A program made the position numbers and the translations under genes. A stretch of DNA of 64,000 nt from the NCBI GenBank assembly GCA_963757395.1, contig CAVWRK010000007.1, positions 47,967 through 111,966 of the forward strand. The letters run 5' to 3'. The notes beneath the pieces are model-generated. The model was not told the DNA's origin. It did not search any database and saw only the letters and a list, made by a program, of their open reading frames with translations. Shown here in pieces: positions 17,495-25,593 of the stretch. Every line of letters begins with the position of its first letter. Positions within the stretch are counted from its first letter, which is position 1. The stretch is from DATAOG01 sp963757395 (lineage in GTDB: Bacteria > Pseudomonadota > Alphaproteobacteria > Geminicoccales > Geminicoccaceae).

Positions 17495-18868
17495 ATGAGC
17501 CCGATTCGAACGATACCTCGCGTCAAGCTGCTGCCGATCTCGGGGCTGATCGCGGTTGCGGCGCTCGGCGTCCCGATGTCGTCGCCCTTTGCGCAGGAGG
17601 CGGACGCGCGCATCCAGGCGCTCGAGCGGCAGATGGAGGAAATGCACCGCAGCATGCAGTCGATGGCGGCCGAGCTCGAGGCGCTGCGCAAGGAGCAGCC
17701 GCCCCAGGTTGCGGCACCGGCGCCGGCGCCGCCGGGCGTGGCGCCGCCGCCGACGGCGCAGCCGACGGTCGCCCGCGATGAGGCGCCTCAGGAGACGATC
17801 GCCAGGACCGAGGAGGCGACCGAGCCGGTGGTCAGCTCGAGCCAGGCGAAGGTCAAGCTCTCGCTGTCCGGCCAGGTGAACCAGGCGATCAATTTCGCCA
17901 ACGACGGCAAGAGCACCAAAGCGTATTTTGTCGACAACGATGTGTCGGATTCGCGGGTGCGCGCGCTCGGCCTCGCCAGCTACAACGACGACATCCGCTT
18001 TGGCGGCCTGCTCGAAGTGGCCTTCAGCCCGAACAACTCCTCCGACGTCAGCCAGACCAATGAAACCCCGGATGATTTCATCGACGTCCGTCGCGCCGAG
18101 ACCGGCGTCGACAGCAAGCGGTTCGGCCGGCTCTGGCTCGGCAAGGGCAGCTCCGCGACCGACAACGTCGCCGAATACGATCTCTCCGGCCTCGACGTGA
18201 TCATGTACGCAGGGGTCGCCGACATCGTCGGGGGCCTGTTCTTTCGGGACAAGAACGGCGATCTCACGGACGTCACGGTTGCCGATGCCTTTTTCGATTT
18301 TGACGGCGATCGGCAGAACCGCGCGCGCTATGACACGCCAGTGTTCGGGCCGGGTATGCAGTTCTCGGTGTCGGCCGGCTCCGACCAGCGCTACGACGCT
18401 TCTCTGAACTGGGGCGGCGATTTCGATCAATGGTCGGGCGTAGATCTCGGCCCGTTCACGACGCTTGCCGCGATCGGCATTTCCGATCCCAGCGAAAATG
18501 GCGTTGACTTCCGGCTGATGGGCTCCGGGGCGATCCTCCACAAGCCGACCGGCCTCAACCTCACCGTGTCCGGCGGCATGGACAAAGCCGACGAGGGCGA
18601 CCCTTACAACCTCTACATCAAGGGCGGCTGGTACGGCACGCTCAACACCCTCGGCAATACCGGAGTTGGGATCGACTTCACCCGCGGCCACGACGTCGCG
18701 GCCCCGGGCGACATCGGCTATTCGGTCGGCGGCGCGGTCGTGCAGACGGTCGCGGGCTATGGCACCGAACTTTACAGCCAGGTGCGATGGTATACCCTTG
18801 ATCGCGGCAATGCGCCGAGCGTCGACGACATCGTCGTCGGCACGGTCGGCACGCGGGTCAAGTTCTGA
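17495..18868 (+). CDS. Outer-membrane porin with coiled-coil N-terminus
   Basis: The 457-residue protein has a signal peptide (about 1-34, ending SPFAQ). A coiled coil follows (DARIQALERQMEEMHRSMQS) with a Pro/Ala linker, then a beta-barrel of about 330 residues (KVKLSLSGQVNQAINFA) with alternating aromatic strands, ending in a C-terminal Phe (GTRVKF), the usual BAM signal. The architecture matches DcaP-like or alphaproteobacterial porins. It lies 16 bp after arcC with GGGGGG upstream of ATG 17495, so it may supply arginine or other solutes to the pathway; specificity is unknown. Confidence 0.85.
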   Translation: MSPIRTIPRVKLLPISGLIAVAALGVPMSSPFAQEADARIQALERQMEEMHRSMQSMAAELEALRKEQPPQVAAPAPAPPGVAPPPTAQPTVARDEAPQETIARTEEATEPVVSSSQAKVKLSLSGQVNQAINFANDGKSTKAYFVDNDVSDSRVRALGLASYNDDIRFGGLLEVAFSPNNSSDVSQTNETPDDFIDVRRAETGVDSKRFGRLWLGKGSSATDNVAEYDLSGLDVIMYAGVADIVGGLFFRDKNGDLTDVTVADAFFDFDGDRQNRARYDTPVFGPGMQFSVSAGSDQRYDASLNWGGDFDQWSGVDLGPFTTLAAIGISDPSENGVDFRLMGSGAILHKPTGLNLTVSGGMDKADEGDPYNLYIKGGWYGTLNTLGNTGVGIDFTRGHDVAAPGDIGYSVGGAVVQTVAGYGTELYSQVRWYTLDRGNAPSVDDIVVGTVGTRVKF

Positions 18869-19023
18869 TGCGGCTTTGGCTGACGCTCACTGCTATCCTG
18901 CTTGTGGCCGCCGCCTGCGTGCCGATCCGGCCGGCCGACCCGCCCCGGCACAACACCGAGATCCCGCAAGGCCCCGGCCTGTTCACCGGCCAAGCGGGAG
19001 AGCTGGTCATTCTGAGCCGCTGA
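18868..19023 (+). CDS. Tiny putative lipoprotein (51 aa)
   Basis: Overlapping the porin stop as TGATG, a 51-codon frame encodes MRLWLTLTAILLVAAACVPI, a textbook lipoprotein signal with Cys at 17. A short Pro-rich mature part follows: RPADPPRHNTEIPQGPGLFT, then GQAGELVILSR. The overlap implies translational coupling to the porin. Function unknown. Its small size makes it easy to miss in automatic annotation. Confidence 0.6.
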   Translation: MRLWLTLTAILLVAAACVPIRPADPPRHNTEIPQGPGLFTGQAGELVILSR

Positions 19024-19081
19024 AGCTGCCGGCTGGTGTCTTGCACAGTCAGAACGTGAATCACAAGCAAGGGGGATTCTG

Positions 19082-19513
19082 ATGGCCACTGGACTGATCA
19101 CGCCGGACGAGCTCCGCCGGATCGCCGACGAGAAGGAGATGGCGAAGGCCAAGGAGGCCCTCGAGAAGAAGCGCAAGGTCGACGACGACCGTCAGCATCT
19201 CCGCGAGGCGTTCATGGCGCAGGAGGTCCACCCCCAGGTGTTCGAGCGCGTATCGCGGGTGGTCCAGAGCGCCGCCGAGCGGAGTGAGAGCGAGGTGCTG
19301 GCGGTGCGTTTCCCCAGCATGTACTGCACCGACGGCGGGCGCGCGATCAACAACTTCGAGCCCAACTGGCCCGAGACGCTGACCGGCTTTGCCAAGCACG
19401 CCTACGAGTTCTTTCTTAAGGAGCTCCAGCCGAAAGGCTACAAAGTGCGCGCCCAAATTCTGGATTTTCCGGGCGGGGTGCCCGGCGACGTCGGCATCTT
19501 CCTCAGATGGTGA
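19082..19513 (+). CDS. Conserved 143-aa hypothetical protein, copy 1
   Basis: The 143-residue soluble protein has a charged N-terminal helix (KEMAKAKEALEKKRKVDDD) and a C-terminal alpha/beta region with the conserved text CTDGGRAINN, GFAKHAYEFF, GYKVRAQILDFPGGVPGDVG and terminal FLRW. A paralogue of identical length lies at 36823-37254. I recognise it as a conserved protein of unknown function. AAGGGGGA lies upstream of ATG 19082. The only context here is the preceding porin and lipoprotein. Confidence 0.75.
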   Translation: MATGLITPDELRRIADEKEMAKAKEALEKKRKVDDDRQHLREAFMAQEVHPQVFERVSRVVQSAAERSESEVLAVRFPSMYCTDGGRAINNFEPNWPETLTGFAKHAYEFFLKELQPKGYKVRAQILDFPGGVPGDVGIFLRW

Positions 19514-19643
19514 GGGCGCGACCGGGCGGCGGTGATACTGCGCCGCATCGCCAGCCTCGAGTCTTGCTTCTATGCCGCGCCGCAGCAAACGCCGCGATGG
19601 CGCCAGAACCGTAAGCTCTCTAGCCCTGGGAGCGATCATGACG

Positions 19644-19705
19644 GCCGAGATCAAGCTGATCGGCCCGGAACTCTCCAGCGGTTGGCAGGCCCTGGCAAAC
19701 GGCGA
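19644..19705 (+). pseudogene. Fragment of an AI-2E transporter gene
   Basis: About 60 bp encode AEIKLIGPELSSGWQALA, nearly identical at DNA and protein level to 44111-44172 in the intact AI-2E family gene (AEINVIGPELSTRWQALA). Nothing of the rest of that gene is present. It is a broken piece left by duplication or recombination. Confidence 0.75.
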
Positions 19706-19749
19706 CCGCCGGCGGATCGCCGCCGCCCCACGGCCGGTCGTCGCGCGCG

Positions 19750-20192
19750 GTCACCCACTCTGGTAGCCGGTTTTGGTCGTTTACGTCCCGGATTCGCCCA
19801 ATCAGGGAACATGTCCTCCCACTGGAACGAGCGGATGCTGAGCTCGGGGCCGATCCGCCGATCCCGGGAGTTCGCAATCGTCGAGCCCGATGGGAATGAA
19901 GCACGAGGCTTCCTCCGGCCTGAGCCGAACCTCCTCAATCGCAATCAAGGCTCCTCGTTCATGTGCGTGCGGGTCCTGGCGGCGCAGGCCTGCGAGAAGC
20001 AGGCGACGAAGTCGGCCCCGGAACGGATCGCTTTCTCGATGGCCTTCTGCCATCGCTGGCCAGGCTTGATCTGATGACGGTCGATCCACGCTCCGATGCC
20101 GCGCGCTTTAAGGTCGGCTGCCAAGCGCTCGACGCGCTCGGCATCCTCTCGGGCATGGGAGAGGAAGACTTGGGTTTCTCTTTGGCCACCAT
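19750..20192 (-). pseudogene. Broken TIR-like domain gene
   Basis: From ATG 20192 (MVAKEKPK) the frame shifts at once into VFLSHAREDAERVERLAADL, then AWIDRHQIKPGQRWQKAIEK and ADFVACFSQACAART, which is classic bacterial TIR text. A second frame supplies IAIEEVRLRPEEASCFIPIG and DDCELPG, and a third SFQWEDMFP. At least three frame changes are needed, so it cannot make a full product. TIR proteins occur in defence and signalling, but no partner gene is nearby. The end at about 19750 is approximate. Confidence 0.65.
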
Positions 20193-20279
20193 CGTGGTCC
20201 TGCGGGATGGCGCCGTGGTCGGCAAACGGCACCCAGGCCGGGATCCCGCTGGCCCGCCTTGCCCGGCTGATGGTCGGGC

Positions 20280-20680
20280 ATGACCTGGGCCAGCGGGCGA
20301 TGGCTCTGCCGGCGCGCCGCCGCCGGCATCGCGACCGGCATGGCGGTCGGCGCGATCGACGGCATCGCGGTCGCCTGGCTGCGGTTCCCGGCCTTCCTGC
20401 ACACGCTCGGCATGGTGCTGACCGTCAGGGCGGTGGCGCTGGCCCCTCTACCGGTTCGGCTATCAGTTCCCCGGCAGCGAGGCGCTCGATGAGGCCTACG
20501 TGCCTTTCTTCGGCGCCTTCGGCGTCGCCTGGGACGACGCCATGGTTGCCCGATGGAGCGCCAATCCGCGCGGGATGCTCTGGCCGGCGATGGATGCGGC
20601 GTTCGTAGCGTCAGGCGGCAATGGAGGCGGCCCGGCAGGTCCAGGGCGACGGCCAGTGGTCGCCATCGCGGCAGGTTAGG
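20280..20680 (+). pseudogene. Fragments resembling an ABC permease
   Basis: Codons from 20310 encode AIDGIAVAWLRFPAFLHTLG and MVLTVRAVALA, matching the RbsC-type permease segment in which a short loop leads to PxFxxTLGM. The frame then changes near 20445. The following text (RFGYQFPGSEALDEAYVPFF, then GAFGVAWDDAMVARW) is a continuous frame to TAG 20680 that I cannot assign. Neither piece has a start or the rest of a gene. It appears to be decayed DNA of a transporter locus. Confidence 0.4.
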
Positions 20681-20830
20681 GCGGACATACAGACAGTCTG
20701 GTCGAGTTGAACGACCACGTCCATCGCTCCCGCGACTGCTGCACGACTACATGCCGCAATGGCTTGTTCTGTGACATGAGTTTCGATGCGGAGCGTCAGA
20801 CGACCGAGGCGCATGCGCCGTAAAGGCCCT

Positions 20831-20856
20831 GTAATATTTTAACGATCTTTTTACGG
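20831..20856 (+). promoter_or_regulatory. AT-rich patch upstream of kdp, candidate promoter
   Basis: GTAATATTTTAACGATCTTT and the next bases form the only AT-rich patch between the decayed region and kdpF. It lies about 150 bp upstream of the first kdp start, a plausible site for the kdp promoter and a KdpE box (E. coli sites are T/A-rich). Not demonstrable by eye. Confidence 0.3.
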
Positions 20857-20999
20857 CGGCGCTCCGGATCATGCATGGCGCGTTTACACATGGCGCCGCC
20901 ATCTTCGCTGGCGAGGGCGAAGCGGGTGTCGCGACGCTCGAAATCGCCCAAATCACGTCGCTCTACCTCCCATGACTGCGACGGATTGTGAGGAGCGCC

Positions 21000-21089
21000 A
21001 TGTCATTCGAGTTCCTGGTCGGGGGCGCGGTCGCGCTGCTGCTGCTGGGCTATCTCGTCTACGCGCTGCTCCGCCCGGAGCGGTTTTGA
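21000..21089 (+). CDS. kdpF: KdpF-like small membrane subunit, copy 1
   Basis: A 29-residue single-helix peptide: MSFEFLVGGAVALLLLGYLV, then YALLRPERF. The helix plus the C-terminal LLRPERF is the KdpF signature. GAGGAG lies 5 bp upstream. It precedes kdpB, not kdpA as in the usual kdpFABC order. KdpF stabilises the KdpABC complex in the inner membrane. Confidence 0.85.
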   Translation: MSFEFLVGGAVALLLLGYLVYALLRPERF

Positions 21090-21127
21090 AGGGCGCGTAG
21101 CCAATCGTCGTCGATGCGGAGCCTGCC

Positions 21128-23200
21128 ATGACGCCTTTGCCGGGAATCAGGTTCGGGCGCGACCGCCGCGTCCTCAGCTCGCCGGAGATCGTCCTGCTCG
21201 ATCGCAGAATCGCAGGCCAAGCGTTGCGCGTCGCGCTGCGGAAGCTCGACCCACGGGCGCTGATCCGCAATCCGGTGATGTTCGTGGTCGAGGTCGTGGC
21301 CGTGCTCGCGAGCCTGGTTTTCGTCCGCGATCTCGTTGCCGGCGCCCCGGATACTGCCGTGATCGGGCAGATCGCCGCATGGCTCTGGTTCACGGTGCTG
21401 TTCGCGACCTTCGCCGAGGCGGTGGCGGAGGGTCGGAGCAAGGCACGCGCCGACAGTCTGCGCGCGACCCACCAGGAGACGCTCGCTAAGCGCCTCGTCT
21501 CCCCGAGACCGCGCGAGTACGAGATGGTGCGAAGCTCGCTGCTGCGCACGGGCGATCTCGTGCTGGTCGAGGCCGGCGACATCATCCCCGCGGACGGCGA
21601 CGCGACCGAGGGCATCGCCTCGGTCGACAAATCGGCGATCACCGGCGAATCGGCGCCGGTGATCCGCGAGAGCGGCGGCGACCGCTCGGCGGTCACCGGC
21701 GGCACAAGGGTCGTCTCCGACTGGCTCGTGGTGCAGGTGACCGCGAGGCCCGGCGAGAGCTTCCTCGACCGCATGATCGCGATGGTCGAAGGTGCCGAGC
21801 GCCAGAAGACGCCGAACGAGATCGCGCTCAACATCCTCCTGGTCGGGATGACGATCATCTTCCTGATCGTCGTGGTCACGCTCGAGCCGTTTGCGATCTA
21901 TGCCGGCAGCACGGTCCCGGTCGCCTTCCTGATCGCGCTGCTGGTGACGCTGATCCCGACCACGATCGGCGGCCTCTTGTCGGCGATCGGGATCGCCGGC
22001 ATGGACCGGCTCGTGCGGGCCAACATCATCGCGAAGTCGGGGCGCTCGATCGAGGCCGCAGGCAACGTCGACACGCTCCTGATCGACAAGACCGGCACGA
22101 TCACCTTCGGCAACCGCATGGCGGACGCGTTCCTGCCGCTCCCGGGCGCGTCGGCGGACGAGCTTGCCGACGCGGCCCTCTACGCTTCGCTGAGCGACGA
22201 GACGCCCGAAGGGCGCTCGATCGTCGAGCTGGCGAGGACCCGCTACCACTGCACCGCCGATCCCGCCAAGGTGAGAACGTTCATTCCGTTCAGCGCCGAG
22301 ACCCGGATGAGCGGGGCGACGCTCGATGACGGCGAGGTGCGCAAAGGGGCCGCGGACGCGATCCTCGCCTATGCCGGTCTCGCCGAGACCGGCGATCTAA
22401 GGCGGATCATCGAGGAGATCGCGCGCTCGGGCGGGACGCCGCTGGTCGTGGCCAGGGACCGGCGCATGCTCGGCGTGGTCCACCTCAAGGACATCGTCAA
22501 GCCCGGGATCGCGGAGCGCTTCGCGCAGCTCCGGCGGATGGGCATCCGGACCGTGATGATCACCGGCGACAATCCACTGACCGCGGCGACTATCGCAGCC
22601 GAGGCCGGCGTCGACGACTTCCTGGCCGAGGCGACGCCCGAGAGGAAGCTCGAGTGGATCCGGAAGGAGCAGGCGGAGGGTCGCCTGGTGGCGATGTGCG
22701 GCGATGGCACCAACGATGCGCCAGCGCTCGCCCAGGCCGACGTCGGGGTCGCGATGAACGACGGCACCCAGGCCGCCCGCGAGGCTGCGAACATCGTCGA
22801 CCTCGACAGCGACCCGACCAAGCTCATGGAGGTCGTGCAGATCGGCAAGCAGCTGCTGATCAGCCGCGGCGCGCTCACGACCTTCTCGATCGCGAACGAC
22901 GTCGCCAAGTACTTCGCGATCCTGCCGGCGCTGTTCGTTGCCGCCTATCCGGGGCTGCAGAGCCTGAACGTGATGGGCCTCGCGAGCCCAAAGAGCGCGA
23001 TCCTGTCGGCGCTGATCTTCAACGCCCTGATCATCGTCGCGCTCGTCCCCCTGGCCCTGCGCGGGGTCCACTACGTACCGTCGAGCGCGGCGGCGCTCCT
23101 GCGGCGCAACCTGATGGTCTATGGTGCGGGCGGCCTGATCGTGCCGTTCGTCGGCATCAAGCTGATCGACCTGATCGTCAGCACCCTGCACCTCGCCTGA
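21128..23200 (+). CDS. kdpB: Potassium-transporting P-type ATPase, catalytic subunit
   Basis: The 690-residue P-type ATPase has the TGES actuator motif near residues 172-175 and the phosphorylation motif DKTGT with Asp320. GDGTNDAPALAQADVGVAMN forms the hinge, and KdpB-specific text is present (LIPTTIGGLLSAIGIAGMDR, SPKSAILSALIFNALII). It hydrolyses ATP to drive K+ import through KdpA. Length matches KdpB. Here the gene comes before kdpA, with a kdpF-like gene on each side. Confidence 0.97.
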   Translation: MTPLPGIRFGRDRRVLSSPEIVLLDRRIAGQALRVALRKLDPRALIRNPVMFVVEVVAVLASLVFVRDLVAGAPDTAVIGQIAAWLWFTVLFATFAEAVAEGRSKARADSLRATHQETLAKRLVSPRPREYEMVRSSLLRTGDLVLVEAGDIIPADGDATEGIASVDKSAITGESAPVIRESGGDRSAVTGGTRVVSDWLVVQVTARPGESFLDRMIAMVEGAERQKTPNEIALNILLVGMTIIFLIVVVTLEPFAIYAGSTVPVAFLIALLVTLIPTTIGGLLSAIGIAGMDRLVRANIIAKSGRSIEAAGNVDTLLIDKTGTITFGNRMADAFLPLPGASADELADAALYASLSDETPEGRSIVELARTRYHCTADPAKVRTFIPFSAETRMSGATLDDGEVRKGAADAILAYAGLAETGDLRRIIEEIARSGGTPLVVARDRRMLGVVHLKDIVKPGIAERFAQLRRMGIRTVMITGDNPLTAATIAAEAGVDDFLAEATPERKLEWIRKEQAEGRLVAMCGDGTNDAPALAQADVGVAMNDGTQAAREAANIVDLDSDPTKLMEVVQIGKQLLISRGALTTFSIANDVAKYFAILPALFVAAYPGLQSLNVMGLASPKSAILSALIFNALIIVALVPLALRGVHYVPSSAAALLRRNLMVYGAGGLIVPFVGIKLIDLIVSTLHLA

Positions 23201-23217
23201 CCCGGAAGGGCTTTCGC

Positions 23218-23295
23218 ATGTGGCTCTACCTGCTGCTCGGGCTCGCGATCTTCGGCCTGCTGCTCGTGCTGACCGAAGCGGTCGACCGGGCCTGA
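23218..23295 (+). CDS. kdpF: KdpF-like small membrane peptide, copy 2
   Basis: A 25-residue peptide, MWLYLLLGLAIFGLLLVLTE then AVDRA, with one membrane helix and a short charged tail. GGAAGGG lies 10 bp upstream of ATG 23218. It sits 17 bp after kdpB and 17 bp before kdpA, the usual place of kdpF directly ahead of kdpA. With the peptide at 21000 this gives two KdpF-like products in one operon. Confidence 0.75.
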   Translation: MWLYLLLGLAIFGLLLVLTEAVDRA

Positions 23296-23312
23296 GTGCC
23301 GGAGGTCGTCCG

Positions 23313-24990
23313 ATGGTGCAGGCCGTTCTGGTCGTCACGCTGATCGTGGGCGGGGCCGCGGTTCTGGCTTGGCCGCTCGGCCGCTACATGACCTGGGCCA
23401 TAGATCCGGTCCTGCCCGCCGGCCGGGCCGATGGCTGGACCCGGGCTTTCCAGGGGATCGGCGGTCCGCCGGCGCGGGCGACCCACGGCTGGAAGCAGTA
23501 CGCGGTCGCCCTGCTGGCGTTCAACGCGGTCATGTTCACGGTGACCTTCGCCGTTCTCGCGCTCCAGCCGTACTTGCCGCTCAATCCGGACGGCATGGGG
23601 CCGATCCCGGGCAGTCTGGTCTTCAACACCGCGGCGTCCTTCACCTCCAACACCAACCTCCAGCACTATGCCGGCGAGAGCACGATGAGCTACTTCTCGC
23701 AGCTTTGCGGGCTGATGTGGCTGCAGTTCGCCTCGGCCGCGACCGGCATCGCAGCGCTCGCAGCGCTTGCCCGCGGGCTCGCCGGCCGCGAGATCGGCAA
23801 CTTCTTCGTCGACCTGCAGCGAGCCGCGTTCCTCGTGCTTGCTGCCGGCGGCGCTGATCGTCGCCGCGCTGATGGTGATGGCGGGCGTGCCGATGACGCT
23901 TCAGGGGGCTGCCCATGCGACCACGCTGGAGGGCGCGCAGCAGGTGATCGCGCGCGGGCCGGTCGCGGCGTTCCTCGCCGTCAAGCAGCTCGGCACGAAC
24001 GGCGGCGGCTTCTTCGGACCGAACGCCACCCACCCGTTCGAGAATCCGAGCTTCTGGACCAACGCGCTCGCGATGATCTCGATCATCCTGATCCCGATGG
24101 CCTGCGTCTGGATGTTCGGGCGGATCATCGGACGGATGCGCCATGCGGGGGTCGTGTTCGGCGTCATGCTGGCCCTGCTGCTCGCCAAGATCACCGGCGC
24201 GGTCTGGCTCGAGACCGCCCCGACCGAGGCGCTCGCCGGCCTGCCGATCACCCAGAATGTCGGCAACCTGGAAGGCAAGGAGATGCGGTTCGGCCCCACC
24301 TCAGGGCCAACCTGGGCGGTGCTGACCACCGCGACCAGCAACGGCTCGGTCGACGCGATGCACGACAGCCTGAACCCCTTGACCGGCCTGATGCCGATGG
24401 TCGGCATGTGGCTGAACGCGACCTTCGGCGGCGTCGGGGTCGGCATGATCAATATGTTCCTCTACATCGTGATCGCGGTCTTCGTGGCCGGCATGATGGT
24501 CGGCCGGACGCCCGAGTATCTGGGTCGGCGCGTCGAGGCGTTCGAGGTCAAGCTCGCCGTGCTCGCGCTCCTGGCGCACGCCATCTTCATCCTCGGCGGC
24601 GTCGCGGTCTTCGCCGCCACGCCCTGGGGCCGGGAGACCCTGAACAACGTCGGACCGCACGGGTTCAGCGAGATGCTCTACGAGTTCAGCTCGGCGAGCG
24701 CCAACAACGGCTCGGGCTTCGAGGGGCTCGGCGACAACACGGTGCCCTGGAATGTCGCGACCGGCCTCATCATGCTGCTCGCGCGCTACATCCCGATCAT
24801 CCTGCCACTGGCGCTCGCGGCCTCGCTCGGCGCCAAACGCCGGGCCGCCGTCACGGCCGGCACGCTCGGCGTCGACGACAGCACCTTCGGCGTCATGCTG
24901 ATGGCGACGATCCTGGTCTTCGGGGCGCTCACCTTCTTCCCGGCGGCAGCACTCGGACCCATCGCCGAGCATGTGACCTTCATGAACTAG
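23313..24990 (+). CDS. kdpA: Potassium-transporting ATPase subunit A, one extra base
   Basis: This is the K+ channel-like subunit of KdpFABC. The N-terminal third (AASFTSNTNLQHYAGEST selectivity-loop region) is in one frame to about 23834. The rest (VKQLGTNGGGFFG, NPFWT-like NPSFWTNALAM, FSSASANNGSGFEG) is in the next frame to TAG 24990. Length is 1678 bp, 3n+1; dropping one base within CTCGTGCTTG gives 558 residues, the family size. All four pore-loop regions are intact. GGAGG lies 8 bp upstream of ATG 23313. Confidence 0.93.
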
Positions 24991-25009
24991 CCGCTTGCGG
25001 AGCCCGATC

Positions 25010-25573
25010 ATGCCGTTGCTGGTCGCCAGTCTTCGCCTCGTCGTCGCCACGATGCTGATCTGCGTCGTCGGCTACACGCTCGCGGTGCTCGGAGTGGCGC
25101 AGCTCGTTCCCACCACGGCGCGGGGATCTCTGATCACTGCGGCCGACGGCAAGATCATCGGCAGCCGCCTGATCGCCCAGAACTTCACCGAGCCGCGCTA
25201 CTTCTGGCCGCGGCCGTCGGCAGCCGGCGCGAGCGGTTACGATGCGATGCACGCTGCCGGCAGCAACAAGTCGCCGACCAGCGCCGACCTCACGGCGCGG
25301 GCGCGGGCGCTGGTCGCCCGCTATGGGGCGAGTGCCGAGCGACCGTTGCCGGCCGAGCTGGCGACGGCCTCCGGAGGCGGCCTCGATCCCCATATCAGCG
25401 TCGAGGCGGCGATGTATCAGGCCGAGCGTGTGGCCAAAGCGCGGGCGCTCCCCCGGTCTCGGATCGAGGCGCTGATCGCGCGGCAGGCTTTCGCTCCCGG
25501 CGGCTTGCTCACTCCGGAGCGTCTGGTCAACGTTCTGGAGCTCAATCTCGCGCTCGACGCCTTGCCGCGGTGA
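25010..25573 (+). CDS. kdpC: Potassium-transporting ATPase subunit C
   Basis: A 187-residue protein with one N-terminal membrane helix, then a periplasmic domain. Conserved text: GSRLIAQNFTEPRYFWPRPS, NKSPTSADL, GGGLDPHISVEAA and LLTPERLVNVLELNLALD. KdpC bridges KdpA and KdpB. ATG 25010 is chosen over the TTG at 24995 because of RBS-like GCGGAG upstream. It follows kdpA by 19 bp. Confidence 0.95.
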   Translation: MPLLVASLRLVVATMLICVVGYTLAVLGVAQLVPTTARGSLITAADGKIIGSRLIAQNFTEPRYFWPRPSAAGASGYDAMHAAGSNKSPTSADLTARARALVARYGASAERPLPAELATASGGGLDPHISVEAAMYQAERVAKARALPRSRIEALIARQAFAPGGLLTPERLVNVLELNLALDALPR

Positions 25574-25593
25574 TCGGGAGAGTACGAGGCGGA

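Noticed and set aside
19750..20192. TIR-domain defence system
   Set aside because: Needs at least three frame corrections, has no effector or partner gene, and lies among other fragments.
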